64,000 nucleotides of DNA from assembly GCF_008831285.2 (NCBI RefSeq), contig NC_045138.2:1189143-1253142 (forward strand), in the 5' to 3' direction. Position numbers and translations under genes: made by a program. Each line of letters starts with the position of its first letter. Position 1 is the stretch's first letter. Origin of the DNA: Nymphaea colorata. Its lineage: Eukaryota > Streptophyta > Magnoliopsida > Nymphaeales > Nymphaeaceae. Shown one piece after another: positions 23,222 to 34,863 of the stretch. The notes beneath the pieces were generated by a model. That model worked only from the letters and a program-made list of their open reading frames with translations. It was not told where the DNA came from and searched no databases.

Positions 23222-26200
23222 ATGGCTAATTCAAATACTCTCAATTTATCCCAATCCTTAGTTCCTATTTTTAGTGGTGAGAACTATGAGTTTCGGAGTA
23301 TCAAAATGAAGAGTTACTTCATTTCACAAGACCTTTAGGAGTTAGTTGAGAATGGTTATGCAGAAATTGAAGTATCAAAGGCAGTAGGAAAGTCAATAGA
23401 GAAAATTGATGTTAAGGAATTTCGGAAGAAAGATGCAAAGGCACTCTCAGTATTGGAGTAGGTTGTATCAGAGACTGTCTTCCCAACTATTGCTGGAGCA
23501 GAGAAGTCAAGTGAAGCGTGGCTATTCCTCAAACAAAAATTTCATGGAGATAAGAAGATTCCTACAGTTAAGCTCCAAATCATAAGGAGAGAGTTTGAAA
23601 CATTTTGCATGAAAACTGGTGAGTCCGTTCAAAATTATTTTTTTAGACTCTCTACTATTGTAAATCAAATGAAGAGTTTCGGTGAAGCCATAACCGAGCA
23701 AAAGGTGGTTGAAGTGTTAAGAAGTCTTCCTTCTAAATTTGATTATGTTGTCACTGCAATAGAAGAATCCAAAGATTTGTCTATTTATTCTATTGATGAA
23801 CTAATGGGGTCTCTTTTAGCACATGAGCAACGCATGAACAGGTCAACAAAAAAAGGAATAGAGCAAGTTTTCCAAACAAAGATAGAGTTTTCAAAAGAGA
23901 AGAATGGAAGCTATGATCAAAGAAATGAAGGAAGGAGTCAAGGACGAGGAGGCTATAGAGGAGTCACTCGTGGTTATGGTAGAGGACGTGGAAGATTCCA
24001 TAGAAATTTCCATAAAACCCATGACACAACAGGGAAAGATAATCAAAATCAGTACTTTAGAGGAAAACAATGTAACTTTTGCAAGAAGTTTGGTCATATA
24101 GAAGATCAATGTTTTGAAAAGGCAAAACAACAAGCTAGTTTTGTAGAAGAAAATGAGAATTTATTTCTTACAACTATGGATGCTAACCGTTGCAAGAGTG
24201 AAGTTTGGTTTGTAGATAGCGGCTGCAGTAATCATATGACTGGTGACAAGAGTTTTTTTAAAGACATTGACGAGACTATAAAGTTGGATGTGTGGCTTGG
24301 AGACAACAATAGAATAAGTGTGAAGGGTAAATGAACAGTTATCATCAAATCAGAAACAGGTATGAAAAGATTTATTAATGATGTGTATTACGTCCCCGGG
24401 TTGGCTCAAAATTTGCTTAGTGTTGGACAACTAGTTCAAAAAGGGTACACACTTTTATTTGAAAATCATGCTTGTGAAATTAAAAATAAAAGTGGTGTAG
24501 TTCTTCCAAAAGTAAATATAGTTCGAAATAAAATGTTTCCTCTTGAGACAAATGCTTTTATGACAAAAATTGATGATTCCAAGCTATGGCACGTGAGATA
24601 TGAGCATCTTCATTTTAATGGGTTGAAACTCTTACATCAAAAAGGTATGGTATATGGACTGCCATCTATTGATTGTCATGATGATGTATGTGAAGGGTGT
24701 GTTTATGGTAAACAACATAAATTACCATTTCAAGTTGAAAAATCATGGAGAGCTAAAATGCCGCTTCAATTAGTTCATGCTGACATATGCGGTCCAATGA
24801 AAACTTCTTCATTAAATGGTAGCAAGTATTTTTTGCTATTTAGTGATGATTACAGTAGAATGAGTTGGGTATATTTCCTCAGTCACAAATCTGATGCAAT
24901 GGATAAATATAAAGAGTTTAAAGTTTTTGCGGAAAAAAAGTGAAAATGTAATAAATATACTGCGTATGGATAGAGGGGAAGAATTTTTGTCTGACGAATT
25001 TGATTTATTTTGTAAAAATTGTGGGCAGTTTACAGTAAGGAAGTCCCCACAACTAAATGGTGTGGCCGAAAGAAAAAATCAGACAGTGGTGGAAATGACA
25101 CGCAGCATGTTAAATGAAAAACAATTACCTAGTGAATTTTGGGCTGAAGCAATCCATACGGCAGTATATCTTCTCAACATTTCTCCAACAAAGGCCGTCA
25201 GAAACAAAACTCTATTCGAAGCATGATGGAATCGCAAACCAAATGTAAGTATGTTAAAAGTCTTTGGATGTGTTGCATATGCATTAATTGATCCTAGTGA
25301 AAGAAGCAAGTTGGATAAGAAGAGTGAAAAATACATTTTCATTGGTTATAGTAGTGAAACTAAGGGTTATCGTCTTTATAATCCTATCACTAAGAAGTTG
25401 ATTATAAGAAGAGACATTATATTTGATGAAAAAGCTTGCTGGGATTGGGTTAAGAATGAAACCATGAAACTCCAATTTGACGGGGAAGAAGTGAATCCAA
25501 ATCATATTGACGAAGAACCAAAGGAGAAAGATGAAGCCTTGAAGGAGACGATCAATGAAGGCATTGAATCCATTTCTGAAGAAACTCCACCAAGAAAGGT
25601 ACGATCCTTAAATGACATTTATAAGTGTGCATTTGCTTTTGTTGTTATAGAACCTTCAACTTTTAATGAAGCATGTGTAGACAAAAATTGGATGAATGCT
25701 ATGGAAGAGAAAATACAAACCATAGAAAAGAATGACACATGGGGGCTCTCTAAGTTGCCGACGGGGAAGGAACCAATTGGAGTAAAATGGGTCTATAAGG
25801 TGAAGTATGATGCTAAAGTTAACGTGAAAAAATATAAAGCAAGGCTGGTTGCTAGAGGTTTTGTGCAAGTATATGGAATTGATTTTACTGAGACGTTTTC
25901 ACATGTTGCAAGATTTGAGACAGTAAGAATGGTTCTTTCTATTGCTGCTCAATTTAAATGGAAAGTTTTTCAGTTTGATGTCAAGTCTGCTTTCCTAAAT
26001 GACTATTTGAATGAAGAAGTGTATGTTGACCAACCACCTGGATTTAAAATTAAAGGAAAAGAAGACACGGTTTATAAACTTAAAAAGGCATTATACGGAC
26101 TTAAACAAGCTCATTGTGCTTGGTATAGTCGTCTTGATAAATTTCTTCATCAAAATGGCTTTCAAAGAAGTGATAGTGAGCCAACTCTTTATGTCAAAGT

Positions 26201-27180
26201 GAGTGAAAATCATTTACTTATTGTAAGTGTTTATGTGGATGACATTATCTATACTAGCACTTCTTCTAGCCTTATTGCAGAATTTAAAAATTGTATGATG
26301 AGGGAGTTCGAAATGTCTAATTTGGGATTGTTGCATTACTTTCTTGGTCTTCAAGTAGTACAAAGTGATGAAGGAATCTTTATATCGCAAGGAAAATATG
26401 CATTGGATACTCTGAAAGTTTAAAATGATGAATTGTAATGGTTGTGCAACTCCCATGAACACCAACGCAAAGCTGAATGCAGATGATGAAATGGCAAAAG
26501 TAAATGAAAAATATTTCAGAAGCATGGTCGGTGAATTGATGTACTTGACACATACCAGACCTGACATTGTTTTTTCAGTGAGTTTGATATCAAGGTTCAT
26601 GCAAGATCCTTCAGTGCAACATCTTGGTGCAGCAAAAGGAATTTTTCGTTACATTCAATCTACACTCAACTATGAAATTTTTTATAAACCTGTGACTAAC
26701 TTTGGTTTAATTGGATATACTGATAGTGATTGGGCAGGTTTTGTTGATGATCGAAAAAGTACAAGTGGTTTTGTATTTGGATTTGGTTCAAGTGCTGTGT
26801 CGTGGTGCTCAAAGAAACAAAGTTCAACAGCCTTATCCTCTTCGGAAGCTGAGTATATTGCTGCTACTGCTGCTGCATGTCAAGCGATATGGATGAGACG
26901 TATTTTAGAAGATCTTCAATTGAAGCAAGAGAATCCAACTCAGTTATACTGTGATAACAAATCTACTATTTCCATGACAAAAAATCTGTCATTTCACGGA
27001 AGGACTAAACATATAGAGTTACGTTATCACTTTATTAGAGACGTGATTTAGAAAGAAGAAATTGAGTTGAAGCAATGTTTCACAAAAGAGCAAGTTGCGG
27101 ATGGTTTTACAACAGCACTACCACCATCAACGTTTTTCAATTTTCGAGAAGCGATTGGAGTACAAGAGTTTTCACATTAA
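23222..27180 (+). pseudogene. Copia 1 gag-pol, decayed
   Basis: Translation from MANSNTLNLSQSL reads gag with a zinc knuckle (CNFCKKFGHIEDQC), protease (WFVDSGCSNHMTG), the H-C zinc region (CEGCVYGKQHKLPF), integrase core (HADICGPM, FSDDYSRMSW), reverse transcriptase with YVDD (26,232–26,243), and RNase H (YTDSDWAG; SSSEAEYIAA; LYCDNKST). Breaks: stop after FISQDL (about 23,336); stop at 23,460; TGA at 24,332–24,334 after the protease; frameshift at about 24,940 plus a 9 bp loss near 25,025 in integrase; TGA at 25,224; a two-base loss near 26,420 before RNase H; a stop after RDVI shared with copy 2. Not autonomous now. Confidence 0.92.
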
Positions 27181-27190
27181 GGGGGAGAAA
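27179..27190 (+). other. Copia 1 polypurine tract
   Basis: AAGGGGGAGAAA directly abuts the 3' LTR; it is the plus-strand primer site expected in an LTR element and overlaps the stop codon of pol. Confidence 0.9.
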
Positions 27191-27502
27191 TGTTAGTTAA
27201 TGTGAACGTGTGAGCAATATGTGGAAGTGGAGAATGTGTAAACATGTGGTGGTTTTTTTTTAGTTTCTTTTCTTTAGCCATAAAAATAGGAATTAGTGGT
27301 TGTGTCCACAAAATGAGGCTGCTTTTGGCAAGTGGCATTAGTGGGTAGTTTTTTCTTTTGTTCTTTAAATACTAGTACATGCGTGTAATCCAAAGTGTGA
27401 GAAAAAGAAAAATAGTATTGAGTTTCTTTTGTTCAACTTTACCTTAACGTGCCCTTCTTTAGTTTTTTTTTTTGTGTGTGGGAGTTAGAAAGACTTCCTT
27501 CA
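27191..27502 (+). repeat. Copia 1 3' LTR
   Basis: 312 bp, TGTTAG…TTCA, followed by the target duplication ATTGC (27,503–27,507) and the continuation of the NBS fragment (ATCTTTCCAGCAC). Confidence 0.92.
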
Positions 27503-28062
27503 ATTGCATCTTTCCAGCACATGGCTTCCGTCTTGATGTTTCTGCCAGTTTGCATGGCATCGCATGCATCAAGGGTTCTACTTACGGCCACCACTTTGAT
27601 TCCATTTGCTGGATCAGGAACAACCAACACACGTATATCGAAGCCTTGCCAGACAACATCTAATACCAACAAGTACTTTCCACCCTTCATTTTTGTTGAA
27701 ATCAGTTTTTCTCCTTCGCTTAGATCGGCTCCTTTGGTGGAAAGAGTGCTTTAGGTAGCAGGCAATCTTCTGTTGCAGGCATTTGTAGTCGGATCTTTGC
27801 CTACTACGATGTACATGATGAAGTCAAACTCTTTAGCTTTTGTTGTCCACATGCTTCACGATACTAGTCTCACCGACTCCCCCCATTCTATGGATGCCGA
27901 TCCTTGATATCCCGACATCTTGTATGCTGTCCAAAATTTCCTTAACGAAGCGAGTAGTAGTATCTTGCACATCCAATGGTTCCAGGATGAGTGGCTGTCT
28001 CCAATCGATTTCTCGAGGCCTTGACACTTGTTCCGCCTCCAAAGGTGCCTTCTTTATATGAT

Positions 28063-28497
28063 AGCATTACCTACTTCTTGAAAGTTTTCGTTTGCATTAG
28101 TACCTGCCTAATCAAACTTCCAACTATAATAAATTTGTTAACAAAAACTTTATTTAGGAGAAGCTCATGCAACTAATTATTACAATTCTGGCAACATTAC
28201 GATAATTTCTTCAACAAAAGCACTATCCAAGCACATGCATTTTCTAAAGCAAACTAAGACAGGCATTCAGAAAGAAAAGAAACACTATAATCTACTTGTT
28301 TTTTGACATAGTAAAAGGAAAAAACATACAAAACCACACACTTGGGTTTCGGCTATCGGACTGCGCCCGGGCCAGCTCTATAATATTTAAAAAATAATTT
28401 TTTTATAAATTTTAGTTTGATAATATGTATTTTACTATTTTAAAAATTATTTTATAATAAAAAAAATCATTTTTTTATTATCAAATGGGGCGAGATC
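28063..28497. other. spacer of the NBS repeat unit (second occurrence)
   Basis: Equivalent of 20,713–21,147, including the AT/GC-rich block from about 28,345. No gene. Confidence 0.5.
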
Positions 28498-29053
28498 TGC
28501 CTATTTATGCATACCTTCACAATCTTCATAACCGAAGAAACTGTTTCGTCATAAATATAGAATAGAGAGAGAAAGAGAAACTGGTTCTTACGAATTTGAG
28601 TAATTAAGTAGGAGAGGGGAGGAGGAACACCATGGGCAAGATCATGAAGAAGGATGCCATGAAGAGACCAGTGACTCTTGATGTTCTTTCAGGAGAAGTC
28701 TTTGCAGAGATCGTAACACACGTTGTTTGTTCATCACCAACCATGTTGTCGGTTCTTGAACTTGCCAACATGAAGCTCACGTAAGTTTTCCGTCATCTCC
28801 AACATATTCAACTTTCAAGCACTTTGCATGGATTCTCAGCAATGACTTCTCCTGAAAGAACATCAAGAGTCACTGGTCTCTTCATGATACCCTTATTCAT
28901 GATCCTGCCCATGGTGCTGCTCCTCCCATCTCCTACTAAATTCCTCAAATTCGTAAGAACGAGTTTCTTTCTATCTTTGTCTCTCTCTTCTATATTTATG
29001 AAGTTGTAGTTTTTTCAGTTAGGAAGAATTGTGAAGGTATGCATAAATAGGCA
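28498..29053. repeat. F-box foldback 2
   Basis: Left arm 28,498–28,709 (TGCCTATTTATGCATACC through the first half of the F-box exon), loop about 123 bp, right arm 28,833–29,053 ending TGCATAAATAGGCA. Arms mirror each other with scattered mismatches. It is closely similar to foldback 1 and to 49,841–50,398. Confidence 0.8.
28632..28780 (+). pseudogene. F-box exon 1 inside foldback 2
   Basis: Open from ATG to an intact GTAAG donor (28,781): MGKIMKKDAMKRPVTLDVL, then SGEVFAEIVTHVVCSSPTML and SVLELANMKLT. As in foldback 1, the exon is followed by its own partial reverse complement rather than by exon 2. Confidence 0.55.
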
Positions 29054-29059
29054 TCTCTT

Positions 29060-29592
29060 GGGCCGTTTGATAATAGAAAAATATTTTTAAATTATAAAAT
29101 TAATTTTTTTAAATAGTAAAACACATATTATCAAATTAAAAATTAATAAAAAATTATTTTTTAAATATTATGGGGCTGCCCCGGGGCCTGGCCCGGCCCG
29201 ATAGCCGAAACCTAGGGCTGGGCTGGGGCTTGATACCAAAAAAATATTTTAAAATAAATTTTTAATAGTAAACTACAATTTTTTAAATTAAAAAATAATA
29301 AAAAAAATATTTTTAAAATATTACCTGGGTGATCAGGACCGGGCCCAGCCCGATAGCTGAAACCCGTGCCCAACCCTGCCCAACTTGTTTGATAATAAAA
29401 AATATTTTCTAAATTATAAAATAATTTTTAATAGTAAAACATACATTATTATATTAAAAAATAACAAAAAATTATTTTTCAAATATTATCGGGCTGGATC
29501 GGCCCTGGTCGGGCCGACCCGGGCTCAAGCTTCAGGCTCGGGTCCGGGCCCGGGCCCGACTAGGACAGGTACTGGGTACCCGTTGGGGGGCC
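29060..29592. mobile_element. hAT-like repeat, 3' end deleted
   Basis: Same alternating AT/GC unit structure as 21,700–22,253, but it stops after GGGTACCCGTTGGGGGGCCAT. About 147 bp, including the GCCCACCCCTGG terminus, are missing compared with 50,940–51,086. ATC at both edges of the deleted segment suggests a microhomology deletion in this copy. Confidence 0.55.
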
Positions 29593-29734
29593 ATCACACT
29601 GTTTCTAATGTTTCAAACACCTGTTTTATAGTTTTGAACAGATACATAAACTACCCCAATATCTAGGATGTATGCAAAAAACTAAAATTTTGTCAAACAA
29701 ATTGACCCCTCCACAAACTGGATGGAACTAGCCT

Positions 29735-30919
29735 GTGGTCATCCTATTGTCCCCTCCAAGAAATCGTAACTTAACTTTAGAATGTCAAAGACCTTTTTCT
29801 CCATACCTTCGGACTCGCCCGTGCATTTTTTCAGAGCTCTCAAAGTATCCTCCCACACCCCGGCATCGTCATTGTTCCTCAGGGCTGCTCCAATTGTGGC
29901 GATCGCTATCGGCAGACCAGCACACTCCCTGAGGACCTCCATTGCAATTTTTTCTATAGGTAGCTGTTTGATCACATTCCCTTTGTTATGAAGGAATAGG
30001 GACATTGCATCTTTCCAGCACAAGGCTTCCACCTTGATGTTTCTGCCAGTTTGCATGGGATCGCATGCATCAAGGGTTCTACTTACGACCACAACTTTGC
30101 TTCCATTTGCTGGATCAGGAACACCCAACACACGTATATCGAAGCCTTGGCAGACATTATCTAATATCAACAAGTACTTTCCACCATTCATTTTTGTTGA
30201 AATAAGTTTTTCTCCTTGGCTTAGATCTGCTCCTTTGGCAGAAAGAGTGCTTTAGGTAGCAGGCAATCTTCTGTTGCAGGCGTTTATAGTCGGATATTTT
30301 CCTACTACGATGTACATGACGAAGTCGAAATCTTTAGCTTTTGTTGTGCACATGCTTCACGATACTAGTCTCGCCAACTCCCCCCATTCTGTGGATGCCG
30401 ATCCTTGATATCCTGGCGTCTTGTATGCTGTCCAAAATTTCCTTAACGAAGCGAGTAGCAGTATCTTGCCCGTCCAATGGTTCCAGGATGAGTGGCTGTG
30501 ACCAATCGATTTCTCGAGGCCTTGACACCTGTTCCGCCTCCAAAGGTGCCTTCTTTATATGTGCCGTAGCAATACCAACAGTTGGGCAATTCATGGCAAC
30601 AGGTGCACGTCCCTTTGGCGTTCGGAAAGCCTTTGAAAATGCACTCTGCTTCATCCTTTAGCTCCTGAGTCTTCATCTGCCACTCTTCTTCCTCTTGTCG
30701 AATATCTCTACCTTTAAGATCTTCATCTCTCACCAAGTTATTGACAAGCACTTCTATCTTTCTTAGCTCACTGATTTCCCTTCCCAGAGTTTCATAGTTC
30801 GTTTCGTGGTTCTTTAGGTAACCTGCATGCCTCCTTGCATGGACGTACGTCCTTTTGAGCGATGCAAGAAGGCACTCACAGATGGCATCGGCTGGGATGG
30901 GGATGCAGCCGCAGGCCAT
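29735..30919 (-). pseudogene. CC-NBS resistance pseudogene C
   Basis: The longest NBS relic in unit 1. It starts MACGCIPIPADAICECLLAS and has a coiled-coil region (LKNHETNYETLGREISELRK; EEEEWQMKTQELKDEAE) to CTCCHELPNCWYCYGT, as in RPS2-like CC domains. A frameshift near 30,560 leads into the linker and P-loop (GIHRMGGVGETSIVK, lysine replaced by E), a second shift and stop lie before kinase-2, then KYLLILDNVCQ, GSKVVVVSRTLDAC, GLPIAIATIGAALR and KVFDILKLSYDFLEGTIG. Only about 10 residues separate the CC end from the linker, so DNA was lost there. No LRR follows. Immune-receptor origin is clear; function is not expected. Confidence 0.85.
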
Positions 30920-31024
30920 TCTGATTCTTCTCTTTGGTCCGCCCTTAAACCAGCAAGATGGTAGCTGCCATTGCAGGTAATGGGATTTTCAGATGGATAC
31001 TGGCGAACAAGAGCAAGGCATCCT

Positions 31025-31032
31025 TTTATATA
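31025..31032 (-). promoter_or_regulatory. possible TATA box of CC-NBS pseudogene C
   Basis: TATATAAA on the minus strand, 106 bp upstream of the ATG at 30,919. It is conserved in the duplicate near 52,517–52,524. Position is plausible; there is no further support. Confidence 0.35.
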
Positions 31033-32360
31033 TCAGGGAATTGAACGAGTCCAGATGATCGTCCTCATGCCTCTTAGTTAATCCTCTAGCTGGCCAGCGT
31101 TGGGACATGGCCTGGAGTAATGCCCATGTCACCATCATTGAAGAGGCTTCCACTAATCCGTGATGATGTTAAAAGGGTCCATTCATCCTTTATAACAGCT
31201 GTTAGAAAGATCTCCTGTCAATAGTTAGAAATTAGAATAGAAGTCAGAAGATTAAAATGCCTCTAATTTTTTTTTTTAAAAAAAAAGCTCTACAACTTGT
31301 CTAAGTAAAAAGTTGACGTCTATGTGTTAAAGGTCATCCCAAGGAGACAGGTTTGTCTAAGTAAATATGTAATTCAAATACGCCTTATGTTCAGACTTCC
31401 ACCGACTCTTCTGAGCCACAATCGGGCAAATGAGTGTTATTTTGTAACGGTGCATAAAATAGAAATTCAAACAAAAGGAGGCTGAATGAAAAAGTCAAAA
31501 CATTAATTTTAGGACTAAATGTGTTCTATCACCAAGCTTAACATTACATTGGATCCCAGAAACACAATTGATCACGTGATGACATTGGTAGATGATGAAT
31601 AACGGCATCTGTAAAAATGAAACATTGACATGCCAATAAAAGGCGATGCACTTCTCAATACAATTTAGGTGTGGATGTGACAAGATTTTAAGCAGATAAA
31701 CATATATGCATTATCTTTTACATGCATTATCTTTTTTACAAAAATATGACGTGCTAAACAAATGGATAATCATGTTGAGTGTAGGGACAGTGCCCCTTTC
31801 AAAAAAAAAGTAAAGATTTTTAATTTTTTTCATTCTTAATCTTCATATTTTTCTTGGTCTGTCCTAATTCCCTTTAACTTCATGCTTGCAGACATTTGAT
31901 GAAACTTTTGGACAAGAATCTGCATAGAAACATTGCCGGCTCATAGAAGATATTATAATCATCAAGAAAATACTGCTTTTACTGGGAAAATTAAATAGGC
32001 TAGTAAAGAAAAAACAACACGCATCAGGTTAATATTTATAAGACTCCAGTCCCCTTGGACAGGTCACGGATCAAATCCTATACAAAGATTTTGCTATTTT
32101 TATACTGCAGATCTAAATCCCAATGTATCTATGTCTCAATGAGTGGGAGGAAATTCCACTAGCGGAGTAAGGGTGCATTGCTTCCAGCCCAAAGGCATAT
32201 GGAGTATGTGATGCTCATATCATTCACAAGTGATCAGCCCAAAGGCATTGAGGTTAAGGGCAAATCCAATCCATTTCATGTTCCATATGATGGACCTGAT
32301 GCCGTCTTCAATGAATAGTTCAATTATATACCTTTAAAATCAATCATCAACTATTTACTT
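31033..32360. other. intergenic DNA upstream of CC-NBS pseudogene C
   Basis: No protein family or RNA gene is recognisable. GCCCAAAGGCAT occurs twice near 32,190 and 32,237. Nearly the same sequence is present at 52,525–53,850. Confidence 0.45.
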
Positions 32361-32367
32361 TAAGAGG

Positions 32368-32437
32368 TGTAGTGTAGCTGGACTGGTTAGCGGACTAGTG
32401 AAAGTCTAATCATTGGTTTGATTCCTCTGAGTGCTAC
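32368..32437 (+). repeat. tRNA-derived SINE-like head
   Basis: An A-box-like TAGCTGGACTGGTTAGCGG (32,375–32,393) is followed 40 bases later by a B-box-like GGTTTGATTCC (32,415–32,425), the spacing of an internal Pol III promoter. GCT/AGC can form the D stem, but acceptor and T stems pair poorly, so this is not a functional tRNA. A SINE head is the likelier reading. Repeated at about 53,861–53,930. Confidence 0.4.
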
Positions 32438-32439
32438 TG

Positions 32440-34725
32440 TTAGAGACTGCAAACATAATTGTGTTACACTTTAGTTTGTCGAAGCAATCATATACCTCCG
32501 GGGAAAGAGGAAAGGGGAAGTTTGTACCTCTTTTCAAATCGACAATCCAATATTCTTTGATCTCAATATTAGATTCGGATGAGACACTGGCTTCACTTTG
32601 CAAACATGCGCATATGACCAGGACAAGCATCCTACTGCTGGTATGTATGCATTCGAACCTAAATCAGGATTTAACTTCATCGATAATGAATCAGCTATAA
32701 AAAGTATATAATATTTTAACACTAAACTAACTATTGCATTTAGAAAGGATTCAAATCCAGGTCTGGTTCAGATCTATACCCAGTTAGTAGTTGAGGTCAA
32801 CAATTGGGTAGGCAGCATCCGGACCCGCTTAGTTATCAGACAAAGCCAGTCCAGGAAAGAGATAAAGTGGGGACACCGAACGAGGGGGTGATAAAGTCGC
32901 ATTTAAAAGACCAGTAAGAATGTAAGGAGTACAAGTGGTTATATTGATTCAATGAATACTTGTGGACTGATACACATGGCCCCAACAGTCACCCGGTGGA
33001 CCAAACAAATTAATAAATGCGATCTGCAAAGTGTATTTAATAAAGATTAGGTAAGCTTTGAGTGGCACTATTTAAATGCATACCAAGGGAGAAACAATAA
33101 GGGCACATAAATCATGATGCATCAAACTTGATGGCTTAAAAAAATTATGATTCTGATGAGAAAAATCATACTAAAGGTAGGTTCTTTCAGCTGAATCTAT
33201 TTGAGCCACATTGAATCAAGTGTTTCTTTTTTTCTTTATTTTGCCTTGTACTTCGGAGTGGAAATTCCAGTTGGACTGGACTTGCCACCGCAAGACTCAA
33301 ATCTAAATTCAAGAGCGACTGGGTGTAACAGATCTGGACCTAGTCCATACGGCACATATGAGAAATTATTGATGTCCTTTTCATTGGAAAGTTTCCCCTC
33401 AATTTTAGAAATTTGGATCAGAACCCAGATCTTGTATGAATTACTACGAAATTCATACCCGGAAGGATATTAGTATATTACTAATAGTTACCTACAGATC
33501 TCATCAAAACTGGATCATATTCAATGCCTTGACACCCAACTGACCTGATCGTGAGATGCGAACATGGATCTTTTCCATGTAATTCATTTTCTAGATTCGA
33601 CACTTCGGATAGGCACACAATTTTTTTTTTTTAGTTATTTGAGGTAAACAGGGAATAGTACTTCACCATACTGCCTACCACCCAAGAAGAAAGCCAAAAC
33701 CCCCGTCCTTCCCCGTCCCTGAAGACTGAAGATACCTCCACCACCTATCATATTTGACCTAATAAAATCTTTGTTATCAACACTTCATAAATCATCTAAA
33801 GGGGACTCGATTGGAATCTTTACAGATAACCAGCCTAGAAAATCTAAAAAACTAGGCAAAAAAGAAGACACTATATGAAAATATATATATATTTTTGTGG
33901 AATTAACTTTTTTCATACTTTATTTTGATAAAAAAAATTCAGAGACCAATGATACAGTGCAGAAAGTAGAATAAGCAACAGATGTTAGACTTAATTACGG
34001 CTGACTTAAACGAAACCTGGACTTTTTTTTATTATACAAGTTTTTGGACTTGTTAATGCGTAGTTATACATTGTTGATTTTGGAGTTGGCAATATTGCAC
34101 ATTATATTTGAATTGGGTGAAAATTGATAAGATTTTTGTCAAGCAGAAAAATAAATATGATTGTATGTATGCTTAATGCAATCAAGTTCAAACTCGGATG
34201 TGTTTAGACAAACAATGGATCCGCTTGTAAAATTGTTTACAACATGAATTAGTGACTAAATTAATTTGTGCAGCCTTGTGCAGCCTCGTAGCAAACTATG
34301 ACCGTCAAGTAGATAATCATTCGGCACAATTTCTTGAGTTCTCCAGAGGTTCTGCAAAGCAATTTTTTCATGTGCTTGCATTGCTCTCGTGCAGCACAGC
34401 AGGATTCTTCTTTTTCTTTTCTTCCAGTTGTACTTAGGGACCCGTCAAAGAAGCCCCGCCACAAGGAACACTAGCACAGCTGAGAAAAAGTGGTGGGGAG
34501 AGAGACGGTTGGGTCCCATATTTTCACTAAGATGCATGCTTGGTGCAGTGGCTGGGGGCTTGTTGAGAGGCTTGAGTCTAGCTACCAAAGTATGAAATAT
34601 TGGTCGTATTTTCAGGTTTTAGCATACATATACATATATTAAAGCTGAAATCTGCCGGCCAGATTTTATAACTCAGTTAGGAGAGCTGAGAGTGCTAATT
34701 GTTGAGGACACCGAAGGCACAACAA
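32440..34725. other. intergenic DNA of the duplicated block
   Basis: Two short segments with AGATCT and CCCAGT words (near 32,750–32,800 and, inverted, 33,295–33,345) hint at a worn inverted-repeat element. Small open frames such as MLVLVICACLQSEASVSSES (minus, 32,630) are conserved in copy 2 only as expected from the recent duplication. No gene I can support. Confidence 0.4.
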
Positions 34726-34730
34726 GTGAT

Positions 34731-34863
34731 ACTCCTCCCCTCTCCTACTAAATTCCTAAAATTCCTAAGAACCAGTTCCTCTCTTTCTCTCTCTTTTATA
34801 TTTATGAAGAGGTAGTTTCTTCGGTTTGGAAGTATTGTGAAGGTGTGCATAAATTGGCAGGTC
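34731..34863 (-). repeat. isolated F-box leader relic
   Basis: Minus-strand leader of the F-box family (CTCCTACTAAATTCCTAAA, CT run, TATATTTATGAAGAGG, then the minisatellite unit TTGGAAGTATTGTGAAGG) with no exon. Together with the plus-strand leader at 36,420–36,480 it flanks the DUF4408 inverted pair in opposite orientation. Confidence 0.6.

Larger units (their letters stand above)
22797..27502 (+). mobile_element. Copia LTR retrotransposon, copy 1 (4,706 bp)
   Basis: Complete structure: 5' LTR 22,797–23,107, tRNA-Met-type primer site, gag-pol, polypurine tract, 3' LTR 27,191–27,502, target duplication ATTGC. The domain order protease, integrase, reverse transcriptase, RNase H is that of Copia. 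It lies opposite to the NBS fragment it split. It is shared at the same site with copy 2, so insertion predates the 21.4 kb duplication. Confidence 0.95.
22524..28062 (-). pseudogene. NBS fragment B, split by Copia
   Basis: Same piece as fragment A, in two parts: 28,062–27,503 (P-loop RIGIHRMGGVGETSIVK, kinase-2 GGKYLLVLDVVWQ, RNBS-B) and 22,796–22,524 (MSLFLHNTGNVIKQPP, GLPL region CGALPIAITTIGAALR, KVFDILKLSYDFLEGTIG). Copia interrupts it after the RNBS-C codons with a 5 bp target duplication. It shares the Walker A K-to-E change and the frameshift before kinase-2 with all other copies, so it was dead before insertion. It stops at FLEGTIG and has no LRR. Confidence 0.8.

Noticed and set aside
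32368-32437. Functional tRNA gene
   Set aside because: Box spacing fits, but acceptor and T stems do not pair, so I kept only a SINE-like call.
32406-32630. 74-residue minus-strand frame with a signal-peptide-like start, conserved in unit 2
   Set aside because: Conservation reflects the recent block duplication, and its C-terminal part overlaps the SINE-like sequence.
32745-33350. A single MITE bounded by inverted AGATCT/CCCAGT segments
   Set aside because: The inverted match is short and gapped; no clear ends or target duplication.
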